Source of the DNA: Darksidea phi
Taxonomy: Eukaryota > Ascomycota > Dothideomycetes > Pleosporales > Lentitheciaceae
Assembly (NCBI GenBank): GCA_030770425.1
Contig: JASJFT010000182.1
Location: 29,869 to 93,868 of the forward strand
DNA: 64,000 nucleotides
Direction of reading: 5' to 3'
Under the pieces are notes generated by a model. It was not told the DNA's origin and did no database searches. It saw only the letters and a program-made list of their open reading frames with translations. Below are positions 47,001-60,032 of this stretch, piece by piece. Positions within the stretch are counted from its first letter, which is position 1. Each line of letters starts with the position of its first letter. The translations under genes were made by a program, and so were the position numbers.

Positions 47001-50000
47001 GAAATAGTCTAGATCTTATCTAATATACCGACTATTTAAAGATTTTAAATAATAGGTAGAATAAAACTTTATTATAATAGACCTTATATCTAACTAAGAA
47101 ACTTAAAAGAAAATACGGTATATTATAAGAATAGTTAATAAGAAATAACTATAGTATATAGTAATTAAATAATAGATTCCCGTAAGAACGACCTCTATAA
47201 AATATAATAATTAGAGATATAAAATTAATCTAAAGGATAACCTATAATATAAAATAAGATATTTAGTATACTTTAAGATTATATAAATCTTATATATATA
47301 AAGAGAATATAAACTCTATAAGGGAGTAAAGTAAAAAAATAACTACTATCTAGTAAAAGACTATAATAAAAGGATTATCTAAGTAGTTATACTAGAGGTA
47401 GTATATAGATAGTAACGATCTAAGAACTAATAATAAAAAGGATATATACGAATTATACTAGAACCTCTTTTACCTTTAAACTACGTTCTAGGAAGACTAT
47501 AGTATAAATATCTAGAAAATAAATATCTAAAGTACGTCTAGACTAAGATTAATACGAAATATTAGCCTAAGAAAATAAGAATCTAAGGAACTAGAGAATA
47601 AGACTACGTTTATCTCTAAGGAATTTACTAAGGGAAAAGAATTACTACTTTAATTAATAGTAGAGCTACTCGGAACTTTATTAGTAAAGATTTTATTAAA
47701 TAAAAGAAGATTCTTTAGTAAAAGAAACGATACCCTAGTATCGTATATACTATTAAAGGAGAACTATTTTACGAACCTATAATATACGAAACTAAAGGTA
47801 AATTTAACCTATAAGGATAGAAAAAGAAAAATAAAATACTTAATATAATTAAAATATTAGAAGACTAGGATATAATCTTAGAAATACTATAGCTATAAGA
47901 AGCCGACCCTTAGATTCGATAGACGAACTAATAAGTATTATTTCTATAATAGAATCTAGACGTAACTTAAGAGGAAAATAATAATATTCTAAAATATTAT
48001 AAGAAATAGGAAAAATTATTTATAGAACTTAAGAAGAGTTTATCCTAGTACTAGCCCTAGGACTATATAATCCTACTATAGGAAGGAAAAACTCTAGGAT
48101 TTAGACTAATTTATAAGTTAACTAAAGAAGAAGAAAAGATTATAATAAAATACCTCGAAGATAACCTTATAAAAAAGTATATTTAATATTCGAATTTATT
48201 TATAGGATATCTAGTTCTCTTCGTACCTAAGAAGGGTACTATAGAACTACGATTATATATCGATTACTAAATACTTAATAATATTATAATTAAAAATTAA
48301 TATTTCTTACCTCTAATATTAGAAATATAAGATTAATTAAGAAAAGCTAAATAGTTTATATAACTAGATATCTAAAATACGTACTACTAAATCTAAATTA
48401 GTAAAGGTAAAGAATAGAAGATAGCTTTTAGAACTAAGAAAGGACTATATAAGTACTAAGTAATATCTTTTAAACTTACTAATATACCTATAATATTCTA
48501 GAAATAGATTAATAATATCTTATAAAACTATCTTAATTAGTTTATAATAGTATACCTCGACGATATTCTAATCTACTCTAAAATAGAAAAAGAATATAAA
48601 GAATATATAAAGAAGGTTCTATAGATACTTAAGAAAGTATAACTATATCTTTATCTACAAAAATATAAATTCTATATATAAGAAATAGAGTTTTTAGAAT
48701 TTATTATTAAACTAGGAGAAATTAAAGTAGACCTAAAATAAATCGAGAAAGTTAAAGAATAGTCTACGCCTAAGAATCTTAAGAAACTATAATTATTCCT
48801 AGAATTCTATAACTTCTATTAAAAGTTAATACTATAATAGAGTATAATAATAGTACTACTTATATAACTTACGAGGAAAGATTAACCTTTTAAATAGAAG
48901 GAAGAGTACTAATAAGCTTTTAAAAAGATTAAAGAATAGTTTATTAAAGAACCTATAATTAAGATATATAACCCTAAAGAACCCTTAATTATTAAGATAG
49001 ATATATTAGATTATATAATAGAAGTAGTACTACTATAGAAAGATAAAAAAGATAACCTTCGACTAGTATACTACTTCTTATAAAAGATATTACTAGTCGA
49101 ACTTAACTATAATATTTATAATAAAGAGTTATTAGTAATTATTAAAGTCTTAAAGGAATAGAGATTTAATCTATAGGGATCTAAATACTCTATTACGATC
49201 TATATAGACTATAAGAATCTAATAGAATTCTTAATAAATAAATCTTTAATTAGAAGATAGATATAATAGGTATAAATCCTTATAATCTATAATATTAAAA
49301 TCGTATATACTAAAGAATTAGAAAATAAATAAGCCGATATACTTAGTAGAAGATCCGATTACTAAGAAATAGAGAAGTCTAATATAGCTATTCTTAAGCT
49401 ATAACTAGATAGAACGATTACTTATAACCGCCCCTAGTTAGTAGGAATACGAGAGACGATACTTAAATTAGAAGAAAATAAATAGACCTAATAGATTTAT
49501 ATAGCTACTATAGAAGTAATAGATAAATAAAACGAAATTTAAGAAGTAATCTAAGAAAAAGATAGAATTATTTATATATTCTAGAAGGCCTATGTACCTA
49601 AGATAATACGAAAAGAATTTATTTAATAATATTATAAAGTACTAGTATATAGATACTAAGGAGTAGAAAAAACTCTTAAATAGTTAATAAGGATATACTA
49701 TTTTCTATATATAAGATAATTAGTTACCTAGATACTTTTAAAATATATAGATTATTACCGTAATAAGTACGCTAGATATATACCCTATAAAATACTATAA
49801 CTAATAGAAAATATAGAAGGACTATAGAAGATTATTACTATAGACTTTATTACGTAATTACCGTATTCTAAAGAACTAATAATAAAAGTATTCTATAATA
49901 CTATACTAGTAGTAGTAGATAAGTTTACGAAGTACGCTTACTTTATTCTATATATAGATAAAGGAAATATAGTAGAATAACTTATCTATATCTTACTAAG

Positions 50001-50900
50001 ATATATATTTAATAAATATAGAATACTAGATAAAATTATCTTAGATAGAGACGTTAAATTTATAATAAAGTTTTAGTAAACCCTTATAGCTAAACTAAAA
50101 ACTAAGTATAGTATATTAACTATATACTATCTATAAATAGATAGACTAATAGAATAAATAAACTAAATAGTAGAATAATACCTTAGATATTATCTAAACT
50201 ATTATTAGAATAATTAGATTATACTTTTATCTATAGTATAATTTACGTATAATAGTTCGTAATATAGTATAATAAAGATAATATCTTTCTTTATAAACTA
50301 TAGAATTAAACTAGAAATATATAAGGAATCTAGGTAACTTTAATCTTATAGCTAAAATAAAGAAGAAATAGTAAAGATTATCCTAAGAATATACTAATAG
50401 CTTAAGAAAGATATAGAATTCCTTTAAAATAAAATAAATAAGTACTATAATAAAAAATGAAAAGAAGTACCTACTTTTAAAGAGGGAGAAAAGGTATAGT
50501 TACTACGAAAAAATATTAAAAGTAAGTAATCTAATAGTAAACTAGACTATACTAAGATCGGACCTTATAAGATTAAAAAATAAGTCTTATCTATAAACTA
50601 CTAACTAAGATTACCTCTATAGATAAAAATCTATCTTACGTTTTATATTAACTTACTAGAAAAAGTACTATAAGATACTAGACTAGTAGTATACGAAGTA
50701 GATATATATAGAGAAGATAATAAAGAATAAAAAGTAGAAGAAATTCTAGATAACGACGTTAGAAATAGAAAGAACTATTATTTAATCTAATAGTAAGGAA
50801 TAGATAAAAATAAGAAACTATAGGAACGAATCTAAAAATCTAAAGATAATCTTAATTATCTTAAGAAGCTTATAGAGTATTAAAACTATAATTCTAAAGG
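47000..50900 (+). pseudogene. Family A pol of A3: protease, RT, RNase H, integrase, chromodomain
   Basis: Protease box LINSRATRNFIS at 47650-47685, DSG changed to NSR (47656-47664). RT opens with LVLFVPKKGTIELRLYIDY (about 48211-48265) and carries intact YLDD at 48553-48564. RNase H about 48970-49340. Integrase about 49560-50260 (uninterrupted here), with DRDVKF near 50047. Chromodomain about 50725-50890 (EEILDNDVRNRKNYYLI-like). Stops throughout at Gln/Trp sites. Confidence 0.88.
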
Positions 50901-50919
50901 AAACTTAGAGATAAGGTAA

Positions 50920-51330
50920 GTTCGCCTTATAATAAGTTAAGAAGACTAGTATTATCTATAATATAGTATAAGGTACTTAATAGACTAGAAGAAACGATAT
51001 TATCTACGACGTTATAAGTAATATCTAGAGTAGTTAGAGAGACTTCTAGATCCTCCTACTACCCTAGTCGATAAAGCTCTACCTCCTTAATATTAAATTT
51101 AGCCTCGAGGGTATAGGATTACCTAACCGTCTTCTTATTAAGAAACTCTTTCTATTTCTTTAAACGTTAAATCTTTATCTATATATTAGATAATTTTTAA
51201 CTAAACTTAGCTATACGACGAAGTAGTTCTTTATAATACTCTTTAACCTCCTATAACTAAGCTTAAAGTTTCTCTTATAAACGATTAATAGATTATTCTA
51301 ATATATATAAGTCTATATATATAAGTTATA
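50920..51330 (-). pseudogene. Antisense coiled-coil-like frame of family A (A3)
   Basis: Minus strand. Reads SINRL*EKL, EVKEYYKELLRRIAKFS, KLSNI, RLKK*KEFLNKKTVR, YTLEAKFNIKEVELYRLG. It is more diverged than the A1/A2 pair but keeps the SINR-EKL opening, the Leu/Lys/Glu pattern and the LEAK segment. Position and strand are the same in all three copies. Confidence 0.55.
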
Positions 51331-51650
51331 ATTAAAAATAGATACTTAGCTATAGAAACTTTAGATAACTAATATAAATTTCGTATATTTACGCGAATAT
51401 AAGCCTCGTAGTATTTACTTTTATTAGAAGAAATAATATAAGATACCCCTAGCCTACTATATTAAGGATAAGGAAATATTTTAGAACTATTATAACTAAT
51501 ATAGTTAGTAAGTATAAGATATTCTTTAGTTTTATAAGAAACTATAGAGGAAGAAAGATATAACTTAGAAAGATTCTAAGCTAATACTAATATAGCTAAA
51601 TACTAGATCCGGAATAATCTCCGAGCTAAAGATTTAGAGAGAGGAGATAG

Positions 51651-52077
51651 TATTACGAATTATATACGAACTATAGAACGCTAGCTAATAGAAATACCTA
51701 AGATAGAACCTATTATAAGTTCTAATAAGAAATACGATATAGATCTTATAATTAGAGAATAGGAAGTTATATAATAGATCTATAGATCTATAGTTTTTAG
51801 CGAATATAGATCCTATAGATCTATAGATCTATAGATTAATAGATCTATTAGAGAATAGAGCTATAAAGTCTATAGATCTAAGAAAACCAAATTAATATAT
51901 AATAACTACGAATCTCCTAGATAGTCTTCTCTCTTATAGTTAATTCGAATCTAGATTAAACCTTATCTTTTAACGTAATTAAACTATTACCTATCTATTC
52001 CCTCTCCTTCGTTCCTATCTTAAGTATAAACCCTAAACAAGGCTAAATAATCTATCGGGCCTGGACCCCGTTTAATA
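51651..52077 (+). repeat. 3' LTR of A3 (427 bp)
   Basis: Gap-free partner of the 5' LTR. Preceded by the purine tract agagagaggagatag and followed by target copy taaga (52078-52082). Confidence 0.94.
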
Positions 52078-52082
52078 TAAGA

Positions 52083-55000
52083 GTACTAAAGTATTATTAA
52101 TAGAAGTAAATAGTATTAAGATAAAAGGCTAGAATCGTCCTCTTATAGTAGCTAATAAGGTATTAGATAACTATATTATAAAGCTAAAGCTAAAGATAAA
52201 GATTAAGAATATTAGACCTATTAATCTTTTAGTAGAGGAGGCCGACGAGATAGAATAATATTAATAAGTAATTAGAAAGTTCTATAGCTCTATTCCTATA
52301 CTTAATCTAAATAAAGAAGTTATAATAGATATAATAGGGTAATCCCTAAATTAAAGGGTAGTATTAGAAGTCTTAAGTTTATAGACTATTTAGATAAGCT
52401 AGAAATCTTAACTAGTTATTAAAAGGAAGCTACTAAAGATAGTAATTATATAAATGTTTATTAATAAAGAATTAATATATATAGTTTAGTAATTAATAAT
52501 AAGTTTAATTCTAGCTACTACCCTCTAGTAGGAAGTCTATAGACTAACTATAATTATATTATTATCTTAAGATTAGATTATTAATACTATATTAAAGCTT
52601 TTTAATATAGCTAAATAAGTAAAAAGCTATAGTTTTAGAGATAGATTAGAAGAGATATATACTATAAATAGAAGAGAAATAGTAGTAGACTTAGATCTAT
52701 TTATATTAATAAAGCTTTAGACTTTAAACCTATATTTAACTTAATAAGTTAAGAAGATATTTAAAGTATAAGTAGCTTAGTACTATAATATTTAAGAAAC
52801 TAAAGATAGCTATAATAATAAGTTAGATTATATTATAATAGATAAATATAAATATCTTAAAGGCTAGCTTAGAGTAATAACTATAAAATTAAAGATTCCT
52901 ATCTATTAGATTACTATTATAGGTAATCTTTATAAGATAATTCTTAATAATAATATAGAGTTAAATATAATATATTTCTTTACTATATAAGTATTAAATA
53001 TCTATATTTAGAATAAAGACTAAAGTTATCTTCTACTTAAAGAGTATATTAGAATAATTACTACTAATAAATTAGTAAATAAATACGTAGGGATAGTCTA
53101 TAATATTCTAATAATAATCGATACTATTATTATACCTACTTATTTTAAGATTATAAGGAATATTTAGAGGTTATTAATACTAGATACTCTCTAGTATATA
53201 GCTATACGTTTAGAGATAAAATTTACTTTAATAGACTATTATTATTATAAAATTACTATACTAGATAGATAAAAGACTATCTCTTTTCTTAAGTTAGATC
53301 TAGCCCTAATAGCTAACTATAAAGTAGACGATAACCCTTTAGAAAAAGTCTAGAAAGTATACCTTCTAGAATAGTATATTCCCTATTCTATTAATACTTA
53401 GAACTTTAACTACTAGAGAATTAAAAAGGGTCTAATAGAGATATAGAGGGTAGTAGTAATATAGATTCGAATAACTTAGATAACTATAACTATAGTACTA
53501 ATAAAGTAGAGGTTAAGGATATATTAGCTTCTATTAAAGTTAATACTATTAACTTCCTATTAGAAGAAGAGGGTACTAAAGTAATAGAAGAGAATAAAGA
53601 AAAGGAGGGTACTAAAGAGGTAGAAGAGGAGGAAGAGAAGGATAGAAGAAGGATAAAGATATTAGTATTTTAATAGTAGGTAACTAGTAGAGGAGTAGAT
53701 AGTATAGGAGCGTTAAAGATATTAATAGTTAATTAATATTAGTAGTATTTTAAATAGAGCGAGTTAATTTATTTAAATAACTACGATAAGAAGTTAGATT
53801 AGAATTTAAGCCCTAATACTAAAGTTAAATAAATACTTTTAAAAATAAGTTAGTATACTATAAGAAGAAATTAGTATTCCTAATTATAGGACGAATAAGT
53901 TAATACCCTCTATAAGATAATTAATAAAAAGGTTAAACCTATTAATAAATCTTATAAAAATACTAAGATAGATTTTAAAAGAAAGAATTAGAGAGAAAGA
54001 GCTATCTAATAATAACTTAAGTATATATTATTAAGAAAAGTAGAAGTAAACGTATTTAATAGAATCTTTAAGCCTAGGTATATAGACTTCCTAAGAGATT
54101 AATAGTTAATACCTAGCTAGATAAAGAAGATATATATTAGGAAGAATCTCTAATTTATTAAAGTAGAGCTTATATATAAGCTAATATACTATTAAAAGAC
54201 TATCTTAATATAGAGTTTCTTAGAGATAACGACAATCTATCCTAATATAATACTTTTATATTAGATTTAAATAGTATCTTATAAGACCTAGTAAGTAAAA
54301 GGCTTTTAATATTCTAAAAGACTTAAATTAATTATTATTCGAATAATTTATAAAAGAATTACCTAAGATACTTTTAAGATATATAATAGTTAATATTATA
54401 ATCTATAGTTCCTAGTATTTAAGAAGAATAGAGACTATTAATTAATTAATAATATATAAATCTTAAATAGTTTTACTAAGAGGAATATAAACCTTTTATC
54501 TTTTACTAATAAGTTTTTAAAGTAACTAGTTAAAAGAGCTATTTATTTACTCTTCGACCTATTCTTAAATTATAATTAAATATTACTTTATATAAGCTTA
54601 AGGGATAAAATAACTTTCTAAATACTTATTAGGCTAGTAAGATAATATACTATTCTAATAGATATAACTAATTTAATAGTAATATTTTAAAGGGTAGTAA
54701 TAAAGATTCTAGAGAAGTACTTCCCTAATATATTACTATTTATTAATAATATTATAGTAGCCGGTCCTTCTAGTACTTATAATAAAAAAGAAGTATTATT
54801 TAAAATTTATTAATATATATTTAAATATATCTAAAAATTAGATATAGTAATAGTAGATATTAAATATATAGAAGTAATAGTATTAGGTACTAAATTTTAT
54901 TAAGAAGTCTTTTAACTAGGTATTATAGACTATAAAGTAGATATTAAAGAATAATTTTTTAATAGTAGTAAAGTAGTAAAGATCTAGGACTAGTTAGAAT

Positions 55001-57330
55001 ATAAGAATATTAAAAAGGTCTAATAATTTATCGGAATTTATATTTACTATTAATAATAGGTCTTTTACTTCTTCTTTAAGATAGAATTCTTATTCTAACT
55101 ACTTTATAAGGATACTAAATAGATATAAGAAGAGTTTTAAAGAGAAGTTATAAGAATCTTAAAAGTTAATATTATATTAATATCTACTTTAGTAGTACTA
55201 GATATTAAATTAGGACGTCGAGTCTATTTATATATAGATACTAGTTAATAAGATAGTAAGATAGTACTTAAATAGATTAGAAAGAATAATTTTCGATATC
55301 CTATTAGATTTAAAAGTACGTTATAGTTTAAAACTAAATTAAAGTAGTACTTTACTAAGTTAAAATATAAAGTAGTACTTTAAATACTAAAGAAGTTTAG
55401 TCTATATCTTTATAGTACCTAATTTACTATTAAGATAGATATTAATATCTTAATTATATAGCTTAATTAATTATCTACTAATCTCTTTAGGTTAGTAATA
55501 AATTAATAACTTACTATAATTTTATTCTAGGACTTTAAAATCTAATATAGGCCTAGAAAGAAGAACGTAATTACTAATATCTTATTAAGATATTCTTAGC
55601 TAAAAGAATAAGTTTAACTCTAGGAAGAAGAAGAAGACTTAGAACTATTTATAGATTATATTATTAATAAGTATAATAAGTTAGTAAGAGTCTTCTCTAT
55701 TACTAATTTAAGAATTCTTAATAATAATTATTTAAATAAATTAGAAGAGATTACTTACTTCCTATATATAGTATATAAGCCTAATAGACTATTAAGAAGT
55801 AAGAAGAGAAGTTAAGTAAAGATTATATAGACCTTCTTTATAAAAGATAACTATCTTTTTAAAAGGTTAACCTAGAATCTAGCTATTCGACGGGTAGTTA
55901 ATAACCTTAATATTTAAAGGGCTTTAGTATAGGAAGTTTATTAAGTACTATATTATTAGAGTATTTAGAAAATATTTATAGTAATTTAGTATTAATTTTA
56001 ATAGAAGAACTAGTTTTAAATAATAGTAAAAGAGCTTTAAAGCTATCTTAAGTATTAATAGAAGTAAGATAATAGAATAGAAGAGATACTTAAGATTAAT
56101 AACTCTAAAGTTATATAAGACTAATAGACTATTAATATTATTTATATATCTATTAGTAAAGGAGAAGTTTAATTCCTTATAATTATACGCGAATACCTAT
56201 TAAGATAGATTAAAGCTAGGGCTCTAAAGAATACTATATTCGAAAATATTATAAAGTTTATTTATTAGGATATTATTTACTAATAAGGAGCGTTCTTCTA
56301 GCTAAGCGTTAATAAAGGGTCTAAGAATAAGTTAATAGTTAAAGTATTAGTTAAGTATTATAAAATATATAGAATCTAGATATCTTTATATAATTTAAAA
56401 ATATAAGATTTAATTAAGAGAGATTACTAACTACTAGTTATTATACTAGTAAAGCTACTAGGTTACTAGTTAGAGAATCTACTATTAGTACTATAGACTA
56501 ATAAAGTAATAGTCTAATACTTAACTAGGTATATACTAGCTAAGCTAGTAATAGAAATTTAATCTATTCTATTAATTAAACTTAGTCTAGAATCGTAGTA
56601 AATACTTCTATAGAATAAGGTAATTTTAACTTTTAATTTACTTATACTTCGAGTAAAATAACTTAAGTAGAAGAATAAGAAGCTAGTAAAAGTAATTAGT
56701 TATACTTAATAGTATAAACTTAAGACGGCTAATTAATAGAATTAAGTAAAAGATAATTAAAATAATCTTATAGCTAGAGATTTAATCCTTATTTAAAATA
56801 CTATTAGAGCTAATAATTAGTTAGTAAAGTAGAAGTTTAATAATAGATAGCTAAAACCCTATTACGTAGTAGAAGCTAGGGTAGAGTACTTATACTATAA
56901 GCTTATAGAGCTTAATAGAACTCTATTTACTTATACTATATATAGTAATTAATTAAAACGATTCTATTAAAAGGACTTAGATAATAAGACGATAGAGATA
57001 TAGAATAGACTAAAGCTAATTAAAGAAAATCTACTAATTAGTAATTATTATCTAATATTAAGAGCTCTAAGATATAAAGAAGTTAAAAAGCTAAATAAAA
57101 AGTATCTAGTAATATAAGCGTAGATTAATTATATAAAGTTCTTTATAATAAAAGTACCCTTAATATAAAGATAAGCTCTATTATTAAAGATTATTATCTA
57201 ATAGACTATTATTAGACTAGAAATTAAAGAGGCGGAATATTAGGTAACTAGTAATAAATTAAGAAGTAGTAATAAAGAGTAATTAACTAAAGGATAGTTA
57301 ATTTAGTTAAAGAGGGGTTATAAATCCTAA
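52083..57330 (+). pseudogene. Family C pol (C-full): protease, RT, RNase H, integrase
   Basis: A retropepsin-like stretch lies near 52925-53000 (ILNNNIELNIIYFF, a DNGAE-type box with Asp to Asn; tentative). Reverse transcriptase about 54420-55050: SFTKRNINLLSFTNKF, FDLFLNYN, then FINN at 54739-54750 in place of the catalytic F/YxDD, followed by IIVAGPSSTYN. RNase H about 55190-55600. Integrase: zinc-binding part about 55850-56030, core to about 56480 with ...GAFFQLSVNKGSKNK near 56285-56330 (second Asp changed to Asn), ISLYNLKIQDLIKRDY near 56375-56420. C-terminal GPY-like KPYYVVEARVEY near 56850-56890. No chromodomain recognised. Confidence 0.82.
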
Positions 57331-57599
57331 GCTATAATTAAAACTATTTATTTATTTTAATTTCTTAGTTTTTATTTTTTATTATTATTATTATAGATCT
57401 AGTAGAGAAGGATTATTAGTAATAAGAAAGAAATAAATTAGAAAGTAAGATTTTAAAAGCTATAAGCTAGTCTATAAAAGCTTAAAGACTATATAGAGAT
57501 ACTAAAAGCTAGATATAAGAAGCTATAAAAAGAAGAACTAAGAGCTAATTACTAATTAAAAAAGTAAAATCTAAGAAACCTATATAGTCTAAGTAGTAG

Positions 57600-57915
57600 T
57601 AGTACTATTACTATTACTACGGCCTCTACTACTATTATAGTTACTATAATAAGTATTCTTAGAACTCTTACCTTTATTTTTACCTTTATCCTTATTCTTA
57701 GATAACTAATAAGGAATTATTAATATATTAGAATCCTCTAATATCTTATTAGTAGTACGAGCTATAATAGATAGATTAAACTAGGTATACGGGCGATTAG
57801 AATTTAGAGATAATAACTAAGCTAGAAAATTACTTTAATACTAGTTTTAGTACTCGTACTATACTCGGAGCTTATACTATTAATACTAGTATTTAATTAG
57901 CTCGCGCTATTCTTA
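57600..57915 (-). pseudogene. Antisense frame of family C (C-full copy)
   Basis: Minus strand, opposite to pol and beyond its end: RELIKY, YKLRV, FNLSIIARTTNKILEDSNILIIPY, LSKNKDKGKNKGKSSKN, SNYNSSRGRSNSNST. It agrees with C-left (17671-18000) across the full stretch, with stops at Gln-type positions in both. A charged Lys/Asp/Gly linker precedes a low-complexity Asn/Ser/Gly tail. Unrecognised; could have extended beyond 57915. Confidence 0.5.
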
Positions 57916-58616
57916 TTTAATATTACTAAAGCCGCTCTACTTAGACCTAAATAATTATTAAGAATAACTAGGAGACTAAAGATAGAAGTATAGCTTAATT
58001 AGCTTAATTCTAATAGACTTATTAAGAAGCTAGATTATAAAGTAGTATAGAGAAGGACTTAAAGAAGAGTCTAATTAAGAGTCTAGTTAAGAGTTTAAAG
58101 AAGAGTTATTAATATAAAAACTAATTAGAAAAGTTTAAAAAAGAGGATAGTATAGCTATATCTTACTCGGGTCTATAATATTATTAAGATTAATCTTAGT
58201 AAGTAGACGTATAGTACTAATACTATTTTATCTAATAAGTTAGTAAATAAAGATAAAAGAAGAAAATTAAGAATAACTTATAAAATATAAAGTAGAATCT
58301 TAAATTCTTATTAACTATATAGTTAATATAAAATCCTTAGACTATTAACTAATTATTCTAGTATACCTATTAATAACTAGTCTAGACCTTATTAGTCTTT
58401 AGATTAGTATACTAATTATAGACTAGACTAGCTCTACTATTATAATCTTAGACCTAAAATATATAATAGTATATATTAGTTTAAATATTCTATAAATAGA
58501 AACCCCTTTAGGTTCTTAAATTAAAGAAGTTATAGATAGTTATACTACCTTCTATAAGAAAGTTAAAATTACGGGTAATAATAAGATCGTATTAAGTTAT
58601 ATATTAGATAGTATTA

Positions 58617-58805
58617 TATCGTAATATCTAAGCTATATAGTACCTAGGGATAACTATTCCCACGCTCTAATAGATCGGAGAAGTATTATTCTCGTACTCT
58701 AATAGATCTATATAGGGAGAGCCGAGCTCTCTATTATAATAGATAGTAATCTTCCTCTTAATTTACTCCTAAGTAGCTCTAGTAAGCTCTCTTCTTTCCT
58801 CTATA
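58617..58805. repeat. Solo LTR (189 bp) in C-full
   Basis: Starts tatcgtaatatct and ends tttcctctata, consistent with a RIPped TG...CA LTR, flanked by tatta on both sides (58612-58616 and 58806-58810). C-left lacks it: near 9520-9540 the empty site, read in reverse, runs ...aatagtattagtacgtag. It probably remains from LTR-LTR recombination of another family. Orientation unknown. Confidence 0.75.
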
Positions 58806-58810
58806 TATTA

Positions 58811-59766
58811 GTATATAGAATAGCTCTTAAAGAGATACCTTAATACTTAATATTATAAAAGTACTAGCTAAAATTAATCTAAAAAGCTTAATTAATAATT
58901 TAATTAGTCTATAGGGTTACTATTAATAAATTAGTATAGATAATAATTAATTAGAAAGAGAGAAAACTTATACTACTTTAAGATAGTAGTATTAGCTATT
59001 ACTAAAGAATAGTTATAGAGCTTTAATTCTTAATTATCTTTTTCGCCTCCTAAAGGCTAGTTAGAAGGGTACTAGCTACTACTACTACTACTAGAGGTAT
59101 CTATAGTAGTATTACCTATAGATAGGTCGATAGCGATACCCTTATTAGATATAGCTAGAAGGAGAAGTAAGAGGCTTAAAGACTAAGAAGCTAGAGGCTA
59201 AGAAGCTAAAGGCTTAAGAGGCTATTAGACTAGTAGATAAGAAGAGTAGCTATAAGAAAAAAATTAAAGAGTTTAAGAGAGTACTAGAAGGGGCCTTTTA
59301 TATATATTTTAACTAACTACTAGTTATAAAGAAGTTAAAGTAAGAGTATTTAAAGACTTATTTATAGATATTATTATAAAGTTACTAGATAAGAATTTAA
59401 GGGTTATATAAAGATAAGGAAGTCTATTAAAAAGTTAGAACTAGATTAGAGACTAATTAATTTTATAATAATATATTAGACTAGCTAGAGGAAGCTTATC
59501 TTTATAATTATACTAACTTACTATTAAAGATTCTAGGAAGAGAGGGACGTTAAGATTAGACTATAGTCTATTTATAAAGAAGAAGGGAAATAAAAGACCT
59601 ACTAATAGCTTCTTAAGGGTTATTTAAAGGTAGAGATTACTTAAAGAAGAGTCCTTAATAGGCTAGTAGTAGGGTTTATTATTAATAACGTACTAGTATT
59701 ATATAGAGTTACTTAATTAGGTAGTAGAGCTTAAGAAGGCTAAGCTCTTTTAGTTAGAAAGGAAAA
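58811..59766 (+). pseudogene. Family C 3'-terminal frame (C-full, unidentified)
   Basis: Between the solo LTR and the 3' LTR. A + strand frame with Gln/Trp-type stops reads KIKEFKRVLEGAFYIYFN, LLVIKKLK, EYLKTYL, GLYKDKEVY, KVRTRLETN, LEEAYLYNYTNLLLKILGREGR, and continues to the purine tract at 59756-59766. C-left has the homologous block at 8564-9588. No family recognised. The opposite strand is also fairly open, so strand choice is tentative. The block makes family C unusually long (about 10.6 kb). Confidence 0.45.
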
Positions 59767-60028
59767 TATAGTATAGTAGTAAAGAGAACCTTTTAATCGA
59801 GCGTTAAAGGCTTAGATAAGCGACGAAATATTAGACTAGACTCTAAAGAGCTATTATCTAAGAGTATCTTTAGCTAGAGTTTATTATCTATCCTATTATA
59901 TAGTAGATAGAGGAAATAGTTTAATTTAACTAATTTTAGCTATCTATTCTATTAATCCTTCCCTTCTATCCCTCTAACTACGGGTCGTAAGCTTTACTAC
60001 TCTATCTTTAATATATCTATATACTATA
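59767..60028 (+). repeat. 3' LTR of C-full (262 bp)
   Basis: Starts tatagtatagtagtaaag right after the purine tract and ends atatactata, followed by target copy gtag (60029-60032). Confidence 0.92.
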
Positions 60029-60032
60029 GTAG

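Larger units (their letters stand above)
45087..52077 (+). mobile_element. A3: complete Ty3/gypsy chromovirus, family A
   Basis: 6991 bp with 427-bp LTRs (45087-45513 and 51651-52077) and perfect target duplication taaga (45082-45086 and 52078-52082). It is the reference copy of family A here, since A1 lacks its 5' end. It also shows the empty site of the Fot1-like element (about 49541-49555). Inserted between gag and protease of C-full. Confidence 0.95.
26186..60028 (+). mobile_element. C-full: complete Ty3/gypsy element of family C, carrying nested E, A3 and a solo LTR
   Basis: 262-bp direct LTRs at 26186-26447 and 59767-60028, target duplication gtag (26182-26185 and 60029-60032). Removing E (27937-43976), A3 (45087-52077) and the solo LTR (58617-58805), each with one 5-bp target copy, leaves about 10.6 kb. 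Order: LTR, leader, gag, protease, RT, RNase H, integrase, a 2.4-kb 3' region with antisense and sense frames, purine tract (agaaaggaaaa, 59756-59766), LTR. It sits inside C-left, an inverted copy of the same family. Confidence 0.9.

Noticed and set aside
58570..58865. First taken as the LTR of family C, with 58811-59766 as gag
   Set aside because: The corresponding C-left region lacks the segment (empty site near 9520-9540), and the true C LTRs are 26186-26447, 59767-60028 and 8302-8563. It is a solo LTR of another element, and gag of C lies at 27130-45081.
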